A stretch of 64,000 nt of DNA from Candidatus Gastranaerophilales bacterium (GTDB lineage Bacteria; Cyanobacteriota; Vampirovibrionia; Gastranaerophilales; Gastranaerophilaceae). Position numbers and translations under genes: made by a program. Shown here piece by piece: positions 52,803 to 60,491 of the stretch; position 1 is the first letter of the stretch, and every line of letters starts with the position of its first letter. The stretch lies in assembly GCA_944325145.1 (NCBI GenBank), contig CALYDL010000005.1, positions 1-64,000 of the forward strand, in the 5' to 3' direction. The notes under the pieces were generated by a model. The model did no database searches. It saw only the letters and a list, made by a program, of their open reading frames with translations, and was not told the DNA's origin.

Positions 52803-54416
52803 ATGAAATTAAATTTTAAATTTAGTGCGCTTGCAGCTGTTGGCTTATGTTTTTTAATTAACAATCAAGCTTTTGCTTCAAGGCTTCCTGATGATACGTG
52901 GGAATTTATTAAAAAAGAACTGCCAAATGCAACCCAAAGGTTCGATTCCGTTATTCTTTTGGATACAAACACAATGTATGTTCCCTTGTATCCTGCCGAA
53001 AAAGCAACGGTTGACAACATTAAAATTGATTACACCTACCCCAACAACCAAACCCTAAAACAAAAACCCGAAGTTGTTATTTTAAACAACAACTATGTTT
53101 TAATGAAAATTTTTAAAGATAAAAAAGGCAATTTTACAATTACGAAAAATGAAAACTTGCCAAATAAAGTTAAATTGGGCGTAATGCCTCAAGATATGCT
53201 TGTGCCCACAGGTTTTAAAATTCCTGAAAGCATGAAAATTATTATGGGCGACCTTTTAATTCCAAACAGGGGCGATAACCTTTTAATAACAACATCAGAT
53301 GCCACACTTGGAAATTCAGACGATGAAGAAGCGGCAGATATTGTTCCTATGGCAGAATTAAAAGATGCAAAAACATTTATTGCAAACAATAAAACAAAAT
53401 TTGTTTTGGTTTACGATAAAGGCGGCGCTGCTCCTTTATATGAAATTAAACTTTCAGGGCTGCCGAATAAAATTATAGCTTCGCCTAAAACAAAATTTGC
53501 GCTTACTATGTATTTTGGAAATAAAACGGCAGAAGTTATTGATTTGGTGAATGAAAGAGTTTTAACCAAAATAGATTTTGAAGACCTGCCAACAGATGCC
53601 GACCTTGACATTACAAGCCAAACAGCTTATGTAACAAGCGCCAAGGCAAACTCTATTTATATGGTAGATTTAAACAATGCAAGCTTAGCAAAAACAATTA
53701 AATCAGACAGGGCCCCAAATAAAATTTCTGTTTCAGGCCCGGACGGCGCTTTAATTTTTAGCGATAAAAACAATGAAAATATTTACATAATGGATTTAAA
53801 ATCAGGAACTTATTCCATTAAAAAAATTGCAAACGTTAAAAATTTGTCAAAACTTTTAATGAAAAACGGCAAAATTATTGCACTTTCAAGAACCTTAAAT
53901 AAAGGCTACATTTATAAATTAAACAGTTTTGAATCAGAAAACCCTGCCGAATTAGTTTCTGAACTTGATTTAGCTGAAAAACCGACAGATGCTTTAATAT
54001 ATAAAGATAAAGCCTTCATTTTATCTTCAAAAGAAGGGGTTGTTAACATTTATGATTTTAACCAAAATAAAATGTTAGAACCGATTTCTATTGGAAGCGG
54101 CGGTTTTTATTCTAAAATAACTTTAATTCCAAATAAAACAAACGCTGTTATAACAGGCATTAACACTAAAAAAATGGTAATTGTTGACCTTGAAAATAAC
54201 AAAATGGAAAAAAAGGCAAAATCAGATATTGATATTGCAGATATTGTTATAATTGATAAAAACCCGCCAGTAAAACCTGCGGTTGATATTAAAGAACAAA
54301 AAGAAGAACCAACGGAAGAAACGGTTTTAGAACCAATTACAGACAGTGAAAAAGAACCCGTTCAAGAACCGGTTGATAAAAATAACGAACAAGAAGAAGT
54401 TCAAGAGGCAATATAA
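52803..54416 (+). CDS. Secreted beta-propeller-like protein
   Basis: A 537-residue exported protein: signal peptide about 1-25 ('LGLCFLINNQAFA'-like 'GLCFLINNQAFAS'), then repeated strand-rich units typical of YVTN/NHL-type propellers ('LITTSDATLGNS', 'VYVTSAKANSIYMVDLNNASL'-like 'AYVTSAKANSIYMVDL', 'IYIMDLKSGTYSI', 'VNIYDFNQNKM'), and a Glu/Pro-rich tail. It probably works in the periplasm. The operon with grpE-dnaJ suggests linkage to stress, but function is unknown. Confidence 0.72.
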   Translation: MKLNFKFSALAAVGLCFLINNQAFASRLPDDTWEFIKKELPNATQRFDSVILLDTNTMYVPLYPAEKATVDNIKIDYTYPNNQTLKQKPEVVILNNNYVLMKIFKDKKGNFTITKNENLPNKVKLGVMPQDMLVPTGFKIPESMKIIMGDLLIPNRGDNLLITTSDATLGNSDDEEAADIVPMAELKDAKTFIANNKTKFVLVYDKGGAAPLYEIKLSGLPNKIIASPKTKFALTMYFGNKTAEVIDLVNERVLTKIDFEDLPTDADLDITSQTAYVTSAKANSIYMVDLNNASLAKTIKSDRAPNKISVSGPDGALIFSDKNNENIYIMDLKSGTYSIKKIANVKNLSKLLMKNGKIIALSRTLNKGYIYKLNSFESENPAELVSELDLAEKPTDALIYKDKAFILSSKEGVVNIYDFNQNKMLEPISIGSGGFYSKITLIPNKTNAVITGINTKKMVIVDLENNKMEKKAKSDIDIADIVIIDKNPPVKPAVDIKEQKEEPTEETVLEPITDSEKEPVQEPVDKNNEQEEVQEAI

Positions 54417-55043
54417 ATGAAATTTAAAGAAGCGCTTGATAGAAGCACAATTGTTCATCAAGATAATATTGAAAAACTTTTTGATGCAGAAACATCAAGC
54501 CTTCTTTTAAAATTGGAAGAAACAATTCAAGATTTTTGGAATGTAGACAGACCAAGCGCAAATTTTTTAAACCTTCTAATTCAAATGAAAAATGTTCAAT
54601 CTGCGCTTGAAATTGGCACATCAAACGGTTATAGTTCCATTTGGCTTGCAAAAGCGCTTAAAAAAACGGGCGGAAAATTAACCACTCTTGAATATTGGCA
54701 AAAAAGAATGGATTTAGCGCTTTTAAATTTTAAAAAAACAAATGTAGATGACATTATAACCCCAATTGTAGGCGATGCAATTGAAATTTTAGCCAATATG
54801 AACAAAAAACGTTCAATGGAATTTGATTTTATTTTTGTTGATGCAAATAAAGCGGAATACATTCAATATTTTAATTCTTTTGACCCACTTTTAAAAAAAG
54901 GCGGGGTTATTGTTGCAGATAATATTTTATCTCACTATAAAAAAACAAAAGATTATGTTGAAACGCTTTTAAATCGCCCAAATTACCAAAGCCAGCTATT
55001 GGATTTTGATGCCGGAATGCTTTTATCTTATAAGGTTAAATAA
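54417..55043 (+). CDS. SAM-dependent O-methyltransferase (class I, family 3)
   Basis: A 208-residue methyltransferase of the caffeoyl-CoA/catechol O-methyltransferase group. SAM motif 'ALEIGTSNGYSSIWLA', acidic 'LTTLEYW', and 'FIFVDANKAEYIQYF' with a metal-binding Asp. In bacteria some members modify tRNA (TrmR) and others small phenols, so substrate is open. It starts directly after the propeller-gene stop. Confidence 0.9.
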   Translation: MKFKEALDRSTIVHQDNIEKLFDAETSSLLLKLEETIQDFWNVDRPSANFLNLLIQMKNVQSALEIGTSNGYSSIWLAKALKKTGGKLTTLEYWQKRMDLALLNFKKTNVDDIITPIVGDAIEILANMNKKRSMEFDFIFVDANKAEYIQYFNSFDPLLKKGGVIVADNILSHYKKTKDYVETLLNRPNYQSQLLDFDAGMLLSYKVK

Positions 55044-55049
55044 AAAATT

Positions 55050-55077
55050 AAAGGCAAGGAATAAACCTTGCCTTTTT
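55050..55077. terminator. Bidirectional intrinsic terminator
   Basis: AAAGGCAAGG and CCTTGCCTTT with a 6-base loop and T tail, between the methyltransferase and the ion-transporter gene. Confidence 0.92.
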
Positions 55078-55097
55078 AAAATGTATAAGCTCGTTTA

Positions 55098-56423
55098 TTA
55101 TCTTAAAAATTTCAAATAAAGATAAATTGTGCTTATTGCCAAAGATAAAAATACAACCATTACCCCATATTTCATAAACTTCATAAATTGAATGGGGTGG
55201 CCTTCTTTTGCCGCATTTTCACTAACAATAACGTTTGCTGCAGCACCAATTATTGTCATGTTGCCGCCTAAGCATGCGCCTAAAGATAATGCCCACCAAA
55301 GGGGATATGTATATGCTTGGCCCATTTCTTTTTGAATTTCAACAAGCATTGGCGCCATTGTTGCAGTATATGGAATATTATCAATGATGCCTGAAATAAT
55401 GCCTGAAGCCCAAAGAATAATCATTGTGGTTGCTGTTTGGCTTCCTTCGGTTACTTTTAAAACCCAATCTGCCATAAGTTTAATGCCGCCTGAAGCTTCT
55501 AAGCCGCCAATTATAACAAACAAACCAATGAAGAAGAAAATTGTATTCCATTCTACATCTCTTAAAATGTCTGTCGGTTTTTCAAACAACAAAAGAACAG
55601 ATGCACCAAGCATTGCAATTACACAAGTTTCAATGTGAATTACATCATGCAAAATGAAGCCTAAAATAACAAGTGCTAAAACAGTAACTGAACGATACAT
55701 TAAATTAAAATCGGCAATTGTTTTTGAATTATCAATTTTAACAACTTCTGCCATTTTTTCTTTATCTGCTTTCAACATTTTTCTAAAGCAAAGAACAAAG
55801 AAAATAAGCGCAGCGATTAAAATAACAGCAACAACGCCTGTTAATTCTTTCACAAAATCCATAAATGAAAGGCCGCCTGCTGAACCTATAATGATATTTG
55901 GAGGGTCGCCTATAAGGGTTGAAGTTCCCCCGATGTTTGATGACATAATTTCAGCAAGCAAAAATGGAATCGGGTTAATATCCAATTTTTTAGCAACTGA
56001 AAATGTAATTGGCATAATTAAAATAACTGTTGTAACGTTATCTAAAAATGCACTAACAACTGCCGTAAAAACAGTAAGGGTAATTAAAACTTTTATAGGG
56101 TGCCCTTTTGTAAGTTTTAAAAGTTCGTTTGCAATATAGTTAAAAACCCCGCTTCTTGTTGTGATTGCAACAATAATCATCATTGAAACAAGAAGGAAAA
56201 TTACATTAAAATCAACAAAGTTGATAAAATAATGAGGGTTAATTAACCCGTCAACTGCTTTTGTTTGGCTTACAAGCCCTAAAATAATTGTAATTGCAGC
56301 ACCCAAAAGCGCAATTGTAACTTTTGGTATTTTTTCAAGCGCAATAAAAACGTATGCAACTAAAAGCAAACCTGCTGAAATTGCCACGTTATGCGCATTT
56401 ACAAATTGGTGAATAAATTCCAT
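55098..56423 (-). CDS. ArsB/NhaD-type ion transporter permease
   Basis: A 441-residue polytopic carrier of the IT superfamily with about 11-12 spans. It shows 'SAFLDNVTTVILIMPI', 'SSNIGGTSTLIGDPPNIIIG' and the repeat-like 'IISGIIDNIPYTATMAPM', with 'GACLGGNMTIIGAAANVI' in the second half, the inverted-repeat pattern of this superfamily. Candidates are Na+/H+ exchange or organic/arsenite anion export; sequence alone does not decide. It lies 9 bases after an OadG-like subunit gene, which hints at sodium coupling. Confidence 0.87.
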   Translation of the reverse strand: MEFIHQFVNAHNVAISAGLLLVAYVFIALEKIPKVTIALLGAAITIILGLVSQTKAVDGLINPHYFINFVDFNVIFLLVSMMIIVAITTRSGVFNYIANELLKLTKGHPIKVLITLTVFTAVVSAFLDNVTTVILIMPITFSVAKKLDINPIPFLLAEIMSSNIGGTSTLIGDPPNIIIGSAGGLSFMDFVKELTGVVAVILIAALIFFVLCFRKMLKADKEKMAEVVKIDNSKTIADFNLMYRSVTVLALVILGFILHDVIHIETCVIAMLGASVLLLFEKPTDILRDVEWNTIFFFIGLFVIIGGLEASGGIKLMADWVLKVTEGSQTATTMIILWASGIISGIIDNIPYTATMAPMLVEIQKEMGQAYTYPLWWALSLGACLGGNMTIIGAAANVIVSENAAKEGHPIQFMKFMKYGVMVVFLSLAISTIYLYLKFLR

Positions 56424-56432
56424 AACATCTCC

Positions 56433-56687
56433 TTAAGCTTTATGCTGATAAGCTAAAACCGCAGCAATTGCAACGGCAATTTCTTCTTCAGCACCTGTTT
56501 GTTTCTTTTGCGGTTTTGTATCACTTGGCACATCTGGCGGAAATTTAACATTAAGCCAATCTACAACCTTTTTTGTAATGTCTGTTGTAAAAACCATTAA
56601 TGTTAAAAACACCATAACAATTACCATACCCACAACGGTAACGGTAAGTGCCATTTGCAAATTTTGCATTAATAATTGGATATCCAT
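56433..56687 (-). CDS. OadG-family (sodium pump decarboxylase gamma) subunit
   Basis: An 84-residue protein with one N-terminal membrane span ('ALTVTVVGMVIVMVFLTLMVF'), a short polar linker and a helical C-terminus 'EEIAVAIAAVLAYQ', as in gamma subunits of oxaloacetate or methylmalonyl-CoA decarboxylase pumps. The ATG at 56687 lies 8 bases after GGAG; the one at 56693 is too close. The alpha and beta subunits are not here; instead an ArsB/NhaD-type carrier follows. It is an orphan in this window. Confidence 0.7.
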   Translation of the reverse strand: MDIQLLMQNLQMALTVTVVGMVIVMVFLTLMVFTTDITKKVVDWLNVKFPPDVPSDTKPQKKQTGAEEEIAVAIAAVLAYQHKA

Positions 56688-56918
56688 TATCATTTCTCCT
56701 TTTGGGTAAATATTTATTAAACTATTTAGTTGTATTTTATTATTTTTTTAACACGTTTGTTGTTAGCCTTCGCCCAAATACTCATAATTATTGGTTAAAT
56801 AGCAATTTAAAAAAAATAAAATATGCCATTTAAACTAAAAATAATCTGAACGAAACCATCATGCCTTAAATGATAGTTAAAACACAAAAAATATTCAAAC
56901 AACTAATTAGTTTAATTT

Positions 56919-57584
56919 TTATTCAAATTTTTCTAAATAAATGTTGTAAAGCCCGTCAACAAGAATAAACCTGCCCAATGTTTCAACTTCAACAAAAAAC
57001 TTTAATGCTTCAACAAAACATTTGTTTTCACAAAAACCGCCGGACAGGTAAATTTTATTTGGCCTTTTTGTAAAATTATAAGCATTAAATGCAACACCTG
57101 TTATAAACTTTGAAATTGCAATTTCAGGGGCAATTCCGCTTGAAACATCATCCATAATTTTTTCTAAACCAAAAATGCCGCAAGTAACGGGGTATTTTTC
57201 TTTGTTTGGAATTAAATTTTGAACATCCACCCCATAGAATTTTAAAAGCATTTCTATTGTTGCCCCTGTTGCACTTGCACAGTTTGTGTTCCAATCCATA
57301 TCTTTAAAGCTGCCATTTTTAAATTGAACCCATTTGGCATCCCTTGAACCCAAATCTAAAATAACGCCGTTTTTTAAATGCTTAACACCATAAGATAGGG
57401 CAACAACTTCGTTTTCATAATTGGTTTTGTTTTTGTTTGAACTGTGGCCTGTTGAATAGTTAAAGTTAATATCAAGGTTTTTTAATTCAGATGTTTTTAT
57501 AACGGAATATTTTTTGTTACCTGAATCATCAACTTCTAAAATTTTACTGAATGTTGTTCCTGCATCTAAAAAATATAAAGTCAT
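56919..57584 (-). CDS. BadF/BcrA/HgdC-type ATPase (2-hydroxyacyl-CoA dehydratase activase-like)
   Basis: A 221-residue ASKHA-fold protein with phosphate-binding 'FLDAGTTFSKILE' and 'ILDLGSRDAKWVQ', 'NCASATGATIEMLLKFYGV' and 'IYLSGGFCENKCF'. The family's activases bind a 4Fe-4S cluster and drive one-electron reduction of a partner by ATP. The cluster cysteines correspond to C in 'NTNCASATG' and in 'VTCGIFGLEK'. The start overlaps the partner gene stop by one base. It is shorter than typical activases (~260). No dehydratase subunit pair is adjacent. Confidence 0.78.
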   Translation of the reverse strand: MTLYFLDAGTTFSKILEVDDSGNKKYSVIKTSELKNLDINFNYSTGHSSNKNKTNYENEVVALSYGVKHLKNGVILDLGSRDAKWVQFKNGSFKDMDWNTNCASATGATIEMLLKFYGVDVQNLIPNKEKYPVTCGIFGLEKIMDDVSSGIAPEIAISKFITGVAFNAYNFTKRPNKIYLSGGFCENKCFVEALKFFVEVETLGRFILVDGLYNIYLEKFE

Positions 57585-58309
57585 TATCTTAACCTCAAAA
57601 ATGCTTCGATTTTAGCTTTTGTAGAATTATTTGAAACGCCGTCTATATCTATATATAAGCCGTTATATTTATCTGCAAGGTATTTTGCCAATTGGTTTTT
57701 GGCACAAAATGTTTGAGCAAAGAAAACTGTTTTTATATTTGGGTTAACAAATTTTTCAAGCTCAATATCAAATGGCGCCATTTGTTCAACACACCTCATC
57801 CAGCCAAAAATATGGGTTTCGTTTGGGAATAATTCTAAAATTGATAAATCATTGGGGGGAACGCCCCAAAAACCTGCCACGGGAATTGATTTTTCAAGGT
57901 TTGAATAATCTTTTTCACTTATTATATTATCTGTTATTAATTCAACCTTCTTTTTAAGCGGCAAATTGCTTTCTGAAATGTAAACATTATTTTTTTTATA
58001 AGTTTTTTCTTCGAATGCGGAAGTTTCAATGTTAAAACCCATATCAGATAAAATTTCAACCGCAAAAATAGCACTGTCGCATTTATCTCTGCCAACAGGG
58101 GCTAAAATTTTAATAATTCTTTCTTTATAAAATATGGCATTATTAAAAATGTTTTTTATAATTGAACAATAATTTACAGGCAAAATTGAAGCTTGCGGAT
58201 GGTTAAAATCTACATCCAAATCAAGCCAAATTGCATTTTTATATTCTTCTTTTGTTTTTTTAATTAAACTTGGGTGCGGATAGCCCCAAAAAGCAATTAT
58301 ATCTTTCAT
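57584..58309 (-). CDS. Unknown protein coupled to the activase-like ATPase
   Basis: A 241-residue protein beginning MKDIIAFWGYPHPSL. A second 'GFWGVPPNDLSILELFP' occurs near residue 140, suggesting an internal duplication of an FWG-x-P motif. Cysteines in 'VNYCSI', 'RDKCDS', 'WMRCVEQ' and 'QTFCAKN' could hold a metal cluster. An upstream in-frame start would run into the tRNA-Ser gene. TAAAAT ends 7 bases before the ATG. By its position it may be the ATPase's target, an HgdB-like subunit reduced in size, but I do not recognise it. Confidence 0.65.
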   Translation of the reverse strand: MKDIIAFWGYPHPSLIKKTKEEYKNAIWLDLDVDFNHPQASILPVNYCSIIKNIFNNAIFYKERIIKILAPVGRDKCDSAIFAVEILSDMGFNIETSAFEEKTYKKNNVYISESNLPLKKKVELITDNIISEKDYSNLEKSIPVAGFWGVPPNDLSILELFPNETHIFGWMRCVEQMAPFDIELEKFVNPNIKTVFFAQTFCAKNQLAKYLADKYNGLYIDIDGVSNNSTKAKIEAFLRLR

Positions 58310-58420
58310 TAAAAAAATTTTACCATAGATAAATTTTTTTATGTTAATATTAAAGAGTTCGAAATTTGAACGGCAAACAAACCGCCGCCAAAACCAAGCC
58401 AAACATTACAATTTAATAAT

Positions 58421-58508
58421 GGAGAGATGTCCGAGCGGTTTAAGGTGCAGACCTGGAACGTCTGTGTAGGGGTAAACTCTACCGTGGGTTCGAATCCCAC
58501 TCTCTCCG
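58421..58508 (+). tRNA. tRNA-Ser(GGA)
   Basis: The acceptor stem GGAGAGA pairs with TCTCTCC (58501-58507), discriminator G at 58508. The anticodon stem CAGAC/GTCTG encloses the loop CTGGAAC, anticodon GGA (reads UCC/UCU). A long variable arm and the T-arm GTGGG TTCGAAT CCCAC are present, as in serine tRNAs. CCA is not encoded. Confidence 0.97.
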
Positions 58509-58513
58509 AATTT

Positions 58514-58541
58514 AAAAAGACCTCAACCAAGAGGTCTTTTT
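58514..58541 (+). terminator. tRNA-Ser terminator
   Basis: AAAAAGACCTC and GAGGTCTTTTT form a perfect stem with a 6-base loop, six bases after the tRNA. Confidence 0.92.
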
Positions 58542-58632
58542 AATTGAAAAAAATTCAAATTTGTTCAAATTTGAATATAAAATAAAGACCAAAAGCTCAA
58601 ATTTTACTTATATGGATACAAAAAGCGTAATT

Positions 58633-58651
58633 GTTGGGCTAAAAGCCCAAC
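58633..58651. repeat. Hairpin repeat-like element
   Basis: GTTGGGCT and AGCCCAAC form a perfect 8-bp stem with a 3-base loop, followed by CTACAAAC. The sequence resembles dispersed palindromes common in other bacterial genomes. It lies directly after the stop of the candidate peptide gene. Confidence 0.5.
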
Positions 58652-58747
58652 CTACAAACTTGTTTGAAAATAGTTGTTATTTGAATTTTGCGCATAAACC
58701 CCATTGTTTAATAAAGGGTTTTGATTAATGGGAAAATTGCTCGTCAT
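58652..58747 (-). CDS. Candidate 31-residue peptide
   Basis: An ATG at 58747 with AAGGA 6 bases upstream opens a 31-codon frame starting MTSNFPINQNPLLNNG, rich in Asn. The promoter at 58770-58798 and the tight ribosome site make it credible, but peptides this short occur by chance. It lies in a 357-base interval between the tRNA and the esterase gene. Confidence 0.35.
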   Translation of the reverse strand: MTSNFPINQNPLLNNGVYAQNSNNNYFQTSL

Positions 58748-58769
58748 CTTAATTCCTTAAAATAAAATG

Positions 58770-58798
58770 TTTATATCTATATAAAAAAATTTTCACAA
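58770..58798 (-). promoter_or_regulatory. Promoter upstream of the candidate peptide
   Basis: Minus-strand TTGTGA, 17 bases, TATAAA; transcription would start about 16 bases before the peptide ATG. Confidence 0.55.
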
Positions 58799-58842
58799 GA
58801 AAAATGATAATCAATAGGTTCATTTATTAAAAATTATTAACT

Positions 58843-58871
58843 TTAAAAAAAGAGGGGTAAATTTTTACCCC
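58843..58871 (-). terminator. Intrinsic terminator overlapping the esterase stop
   Basis: On the minus strand GGGGTAAA and TTTACCCC pair across an AA loop and are followed by TC and seven T. The stop codon lies in the stem. Confidence 0.85.
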
Positions 58872-59806
58872 AAACTTTTATTGAAAAATTCCGTTAATTT
58901 TTGAACTGCTTGAGATACAAATTGCGGCTTATCATATAAATCCACATGCGTTGCACCTTCAATTACAAAAATTTCTTTTGGTTCTTTTGCCCTTTTGTAG
59001 CAATCATCGGTAAAATAAATTGTATCTGCCTTGCTTCCGACAATAAGTAAAATCGGGCGGGGAGAAACAGTTTCTATATTTAAAAAAGGGTCAAACGCGG
59101 CAAGCTTATCGTTGCTTGAAACAAGATATTTATTAACGGATGTCGGGTAAAAACACCTTTCTGTTCTATAATATTCGCTTGCTTCTTTTGATATTACTGC
59201 AGGAAATTGTTCCATTTCTTCTTTTGTTTCAGGAACATATTTAAAATATTGGGGCTCTCCCCCTTTTGCTTCAATTGTTCTTGCAATAGAAACTTGTTTT
59301 AATAAATTTTGCATAAAGTTTTCTTCATTAACTCCGGGGAAGCCGTTTCTTGCGCTGTTACCAACATCCCAAGTGCTTATGCCTGCCGCTGCTTTTATTC
59401 TTAATTCCGTTTGAATGGCGCTCATTGTGTAGCCGCCGCCTGCACAAATTCCCATAGCGCCGATTTTTTCTTCATCTACAAAAGCTAAAGTTGTTAAGTA
59501 ATCAACAGCCGCTCTTATATCTTCCACTCTTGATGTCGGGTCTTCTAAGTATCTTGGAAGCCCCTCACTTTCCCCTTGGTAGCTTGCATCAAAAGCAAGT
59601 GCAATAAAGCCTTTTTTTGCTAAATTCCAAGAATAAAGTGATGAACATTGTTCTTTAACACCACCCCCGGGGTGAACCACAACAACTGCGGGGTATTTTT
59701 TATTTTCATCAAAGTTATCAGGCAAAAATAATAGCCCTTTTATTGTTAAATCAAACTTTTTAAAGCTTACCTTTTTTCCTTCTTTATAGTGGGTGTCATA
59801 TAACAT
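58865..59806 (-). CDS. Alpha/beta hydrolase with cysteine nucleophile
   Basis: A 313-residue hydrolase of the YcjY/dienelactone-hydrolase-like group. 'AVVVVHPGGG' forms the oxyanion region; the nucleophile elbow is 'GICAGGGY' with C121 instead of serine, while Asp ('GSKADTIYF') and His ('ATHVDLYD') complete the triad. No signal peptide. It overlaps the acetyltransferase by a TAATG junction, so the two are co-translated and probably regulated by the divergent LysR gene. Substrate unknown. Confidence 0.87.
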   Translation of the reverse strand: MLYDTHYKEGKKVSFKKFDLTIKGLLFLPDNFDENKKYPAVVVVHPGGGVKEQCSSLYSWNLAKKGFIALAFDASYQGESEGLPRYLEDPTSRVEDIRAAVDYLTTLAFVDEEKIGAMGICAGGGYTMSAIQTELRIKAAAGISTWDVGNSARNGFPGVNEENFMQNLLKQVSIARTIEAKGGEPQYFKYVPETKEEMEQFPAVISKEASEYYRTERCFYPTSVNKYLVSSNDKLAAFDPFLNIETVSPRPILLIVGSKADTIYFTDDCYKRAKEPKEIFVIEGATHVDLYDKPQFVSQAVQKLTEFFNKSLG

Positions 59807-60381
59807 TAATTTTCTCCTTCTATAAATTTATGAACCTTGCAAGGGGAGCCAAATGCAACCGCATTTTTTGGAACATCTTTTGTAACAATGCTTCCGGCAC
59901 CAATAACAGCACCATCTTCAATTGTGACACCCCCTAAAATAACAACATTTGAGCCTATCCAAACATTATTTCCTATTTTAACGGGTTTTGGATACATATC
60001 TGCTCTTTTTTTGGGGTTTAAGTCGTGATTTATGGTTGCAATAACAACATTATGCCCGATTAAAACGTTATCACCGATTGTTATTCCCCCTTGGTCTTGA
60101 AATTTGCAGTTTGAATTTATAAAAACATTTTTTCCTAAAGTAATGTTTATGCCGCAATCTGTATAAAAAGGCGGAAACAAGCGAAATGTAGGGTCAACTT
60201 TTTTATTTGTAAGTTTAGAAAAAATTTCAACAATTTCTTCTTTTGTGTGGTATTTGTTGTTTAATTCCATTGTAATTTTTATGGCATCATCCGCTAAAAT
60301 GTGGAACATTTCAAATAATTCGCTTTTCAGTTCAACTTTTTTGGTTGTTTTCATTAATTCAGAAAATTCATTTTTGTTCAT
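59806..60381 (-). CDS. Hexapeptide-repeat O-acetyltransferase (maltose/galactoside family)
   Basis: A 191-residue left-handed beta-helix enzyme of the LacA/Maa/NodL family. 'DCGINITLGKNVFINSNCKF', split by turns, 'GHNVVIATINHDLNP' with the catalytic His, and 'IGSNVVILGGVTIEDGAVIGAG' show the repeats. It would acetylate a sugar from acetyl-CoA. First gene of the pair with the hydrolase; divergent from lysR. Confidence 0.92.
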   Translation of the reverse strand: MNKNEFSELMKTTKKVELKSELFEMFHILADDAIKITMELNNKYHTKEEIVEIFSKLTNKKVDPTFRLFPPFYTDCGINITLGKNVFINSNCKFQDQGGITIGDNVLIGHNVVIATINHDLNPKKRADMYPKPVKIGNNVWIGSNVVILGGVTIEDGAVIGAGSIVTKDVPKNAVAFGSPCKVHKFIEGEN

Positions 60382-60456
60382 TTTAAATTCCTTTTTTATT
60401 ATTATTTACTATTTTTTGTTCAATAACAAATACTTATATTTAATAACTAACTATGC

Positions 60457-60485
60457 TTGACAGGCATTAATTAAAAAAATAAAAT
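60457..60485 (+). promoter_or_regulatory. Near-consensus promoter of the LysR gene
   Basis: TTGACA, 17 bases, TAAAAT. The ATG at 60492 begins 6 bases after the -10, so the message should be leaderless. Confidence 0.85.
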
Positions 60486-60491
60486 GTTTTT

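Noticed and set aside
55654-56139. Plus-strand reading frame of 161 codons inside the ion carrier gene
   Set aside because: Antisense to a clear polytopic carrier; no start signals.
57584-58402. Longer start for the partner of the activase-like ATPase
   Set aside because: The added 31 codons run toward the tRNA-Ser gene and have no ribosome site; the ATG at 58309 fits the -10 element.
58339-58530. Minus-strand frame of 63 codons over the tRNA
   Set aside because: It is the antisense of tRNA-Ser; peptides like this are a familiar artefact.
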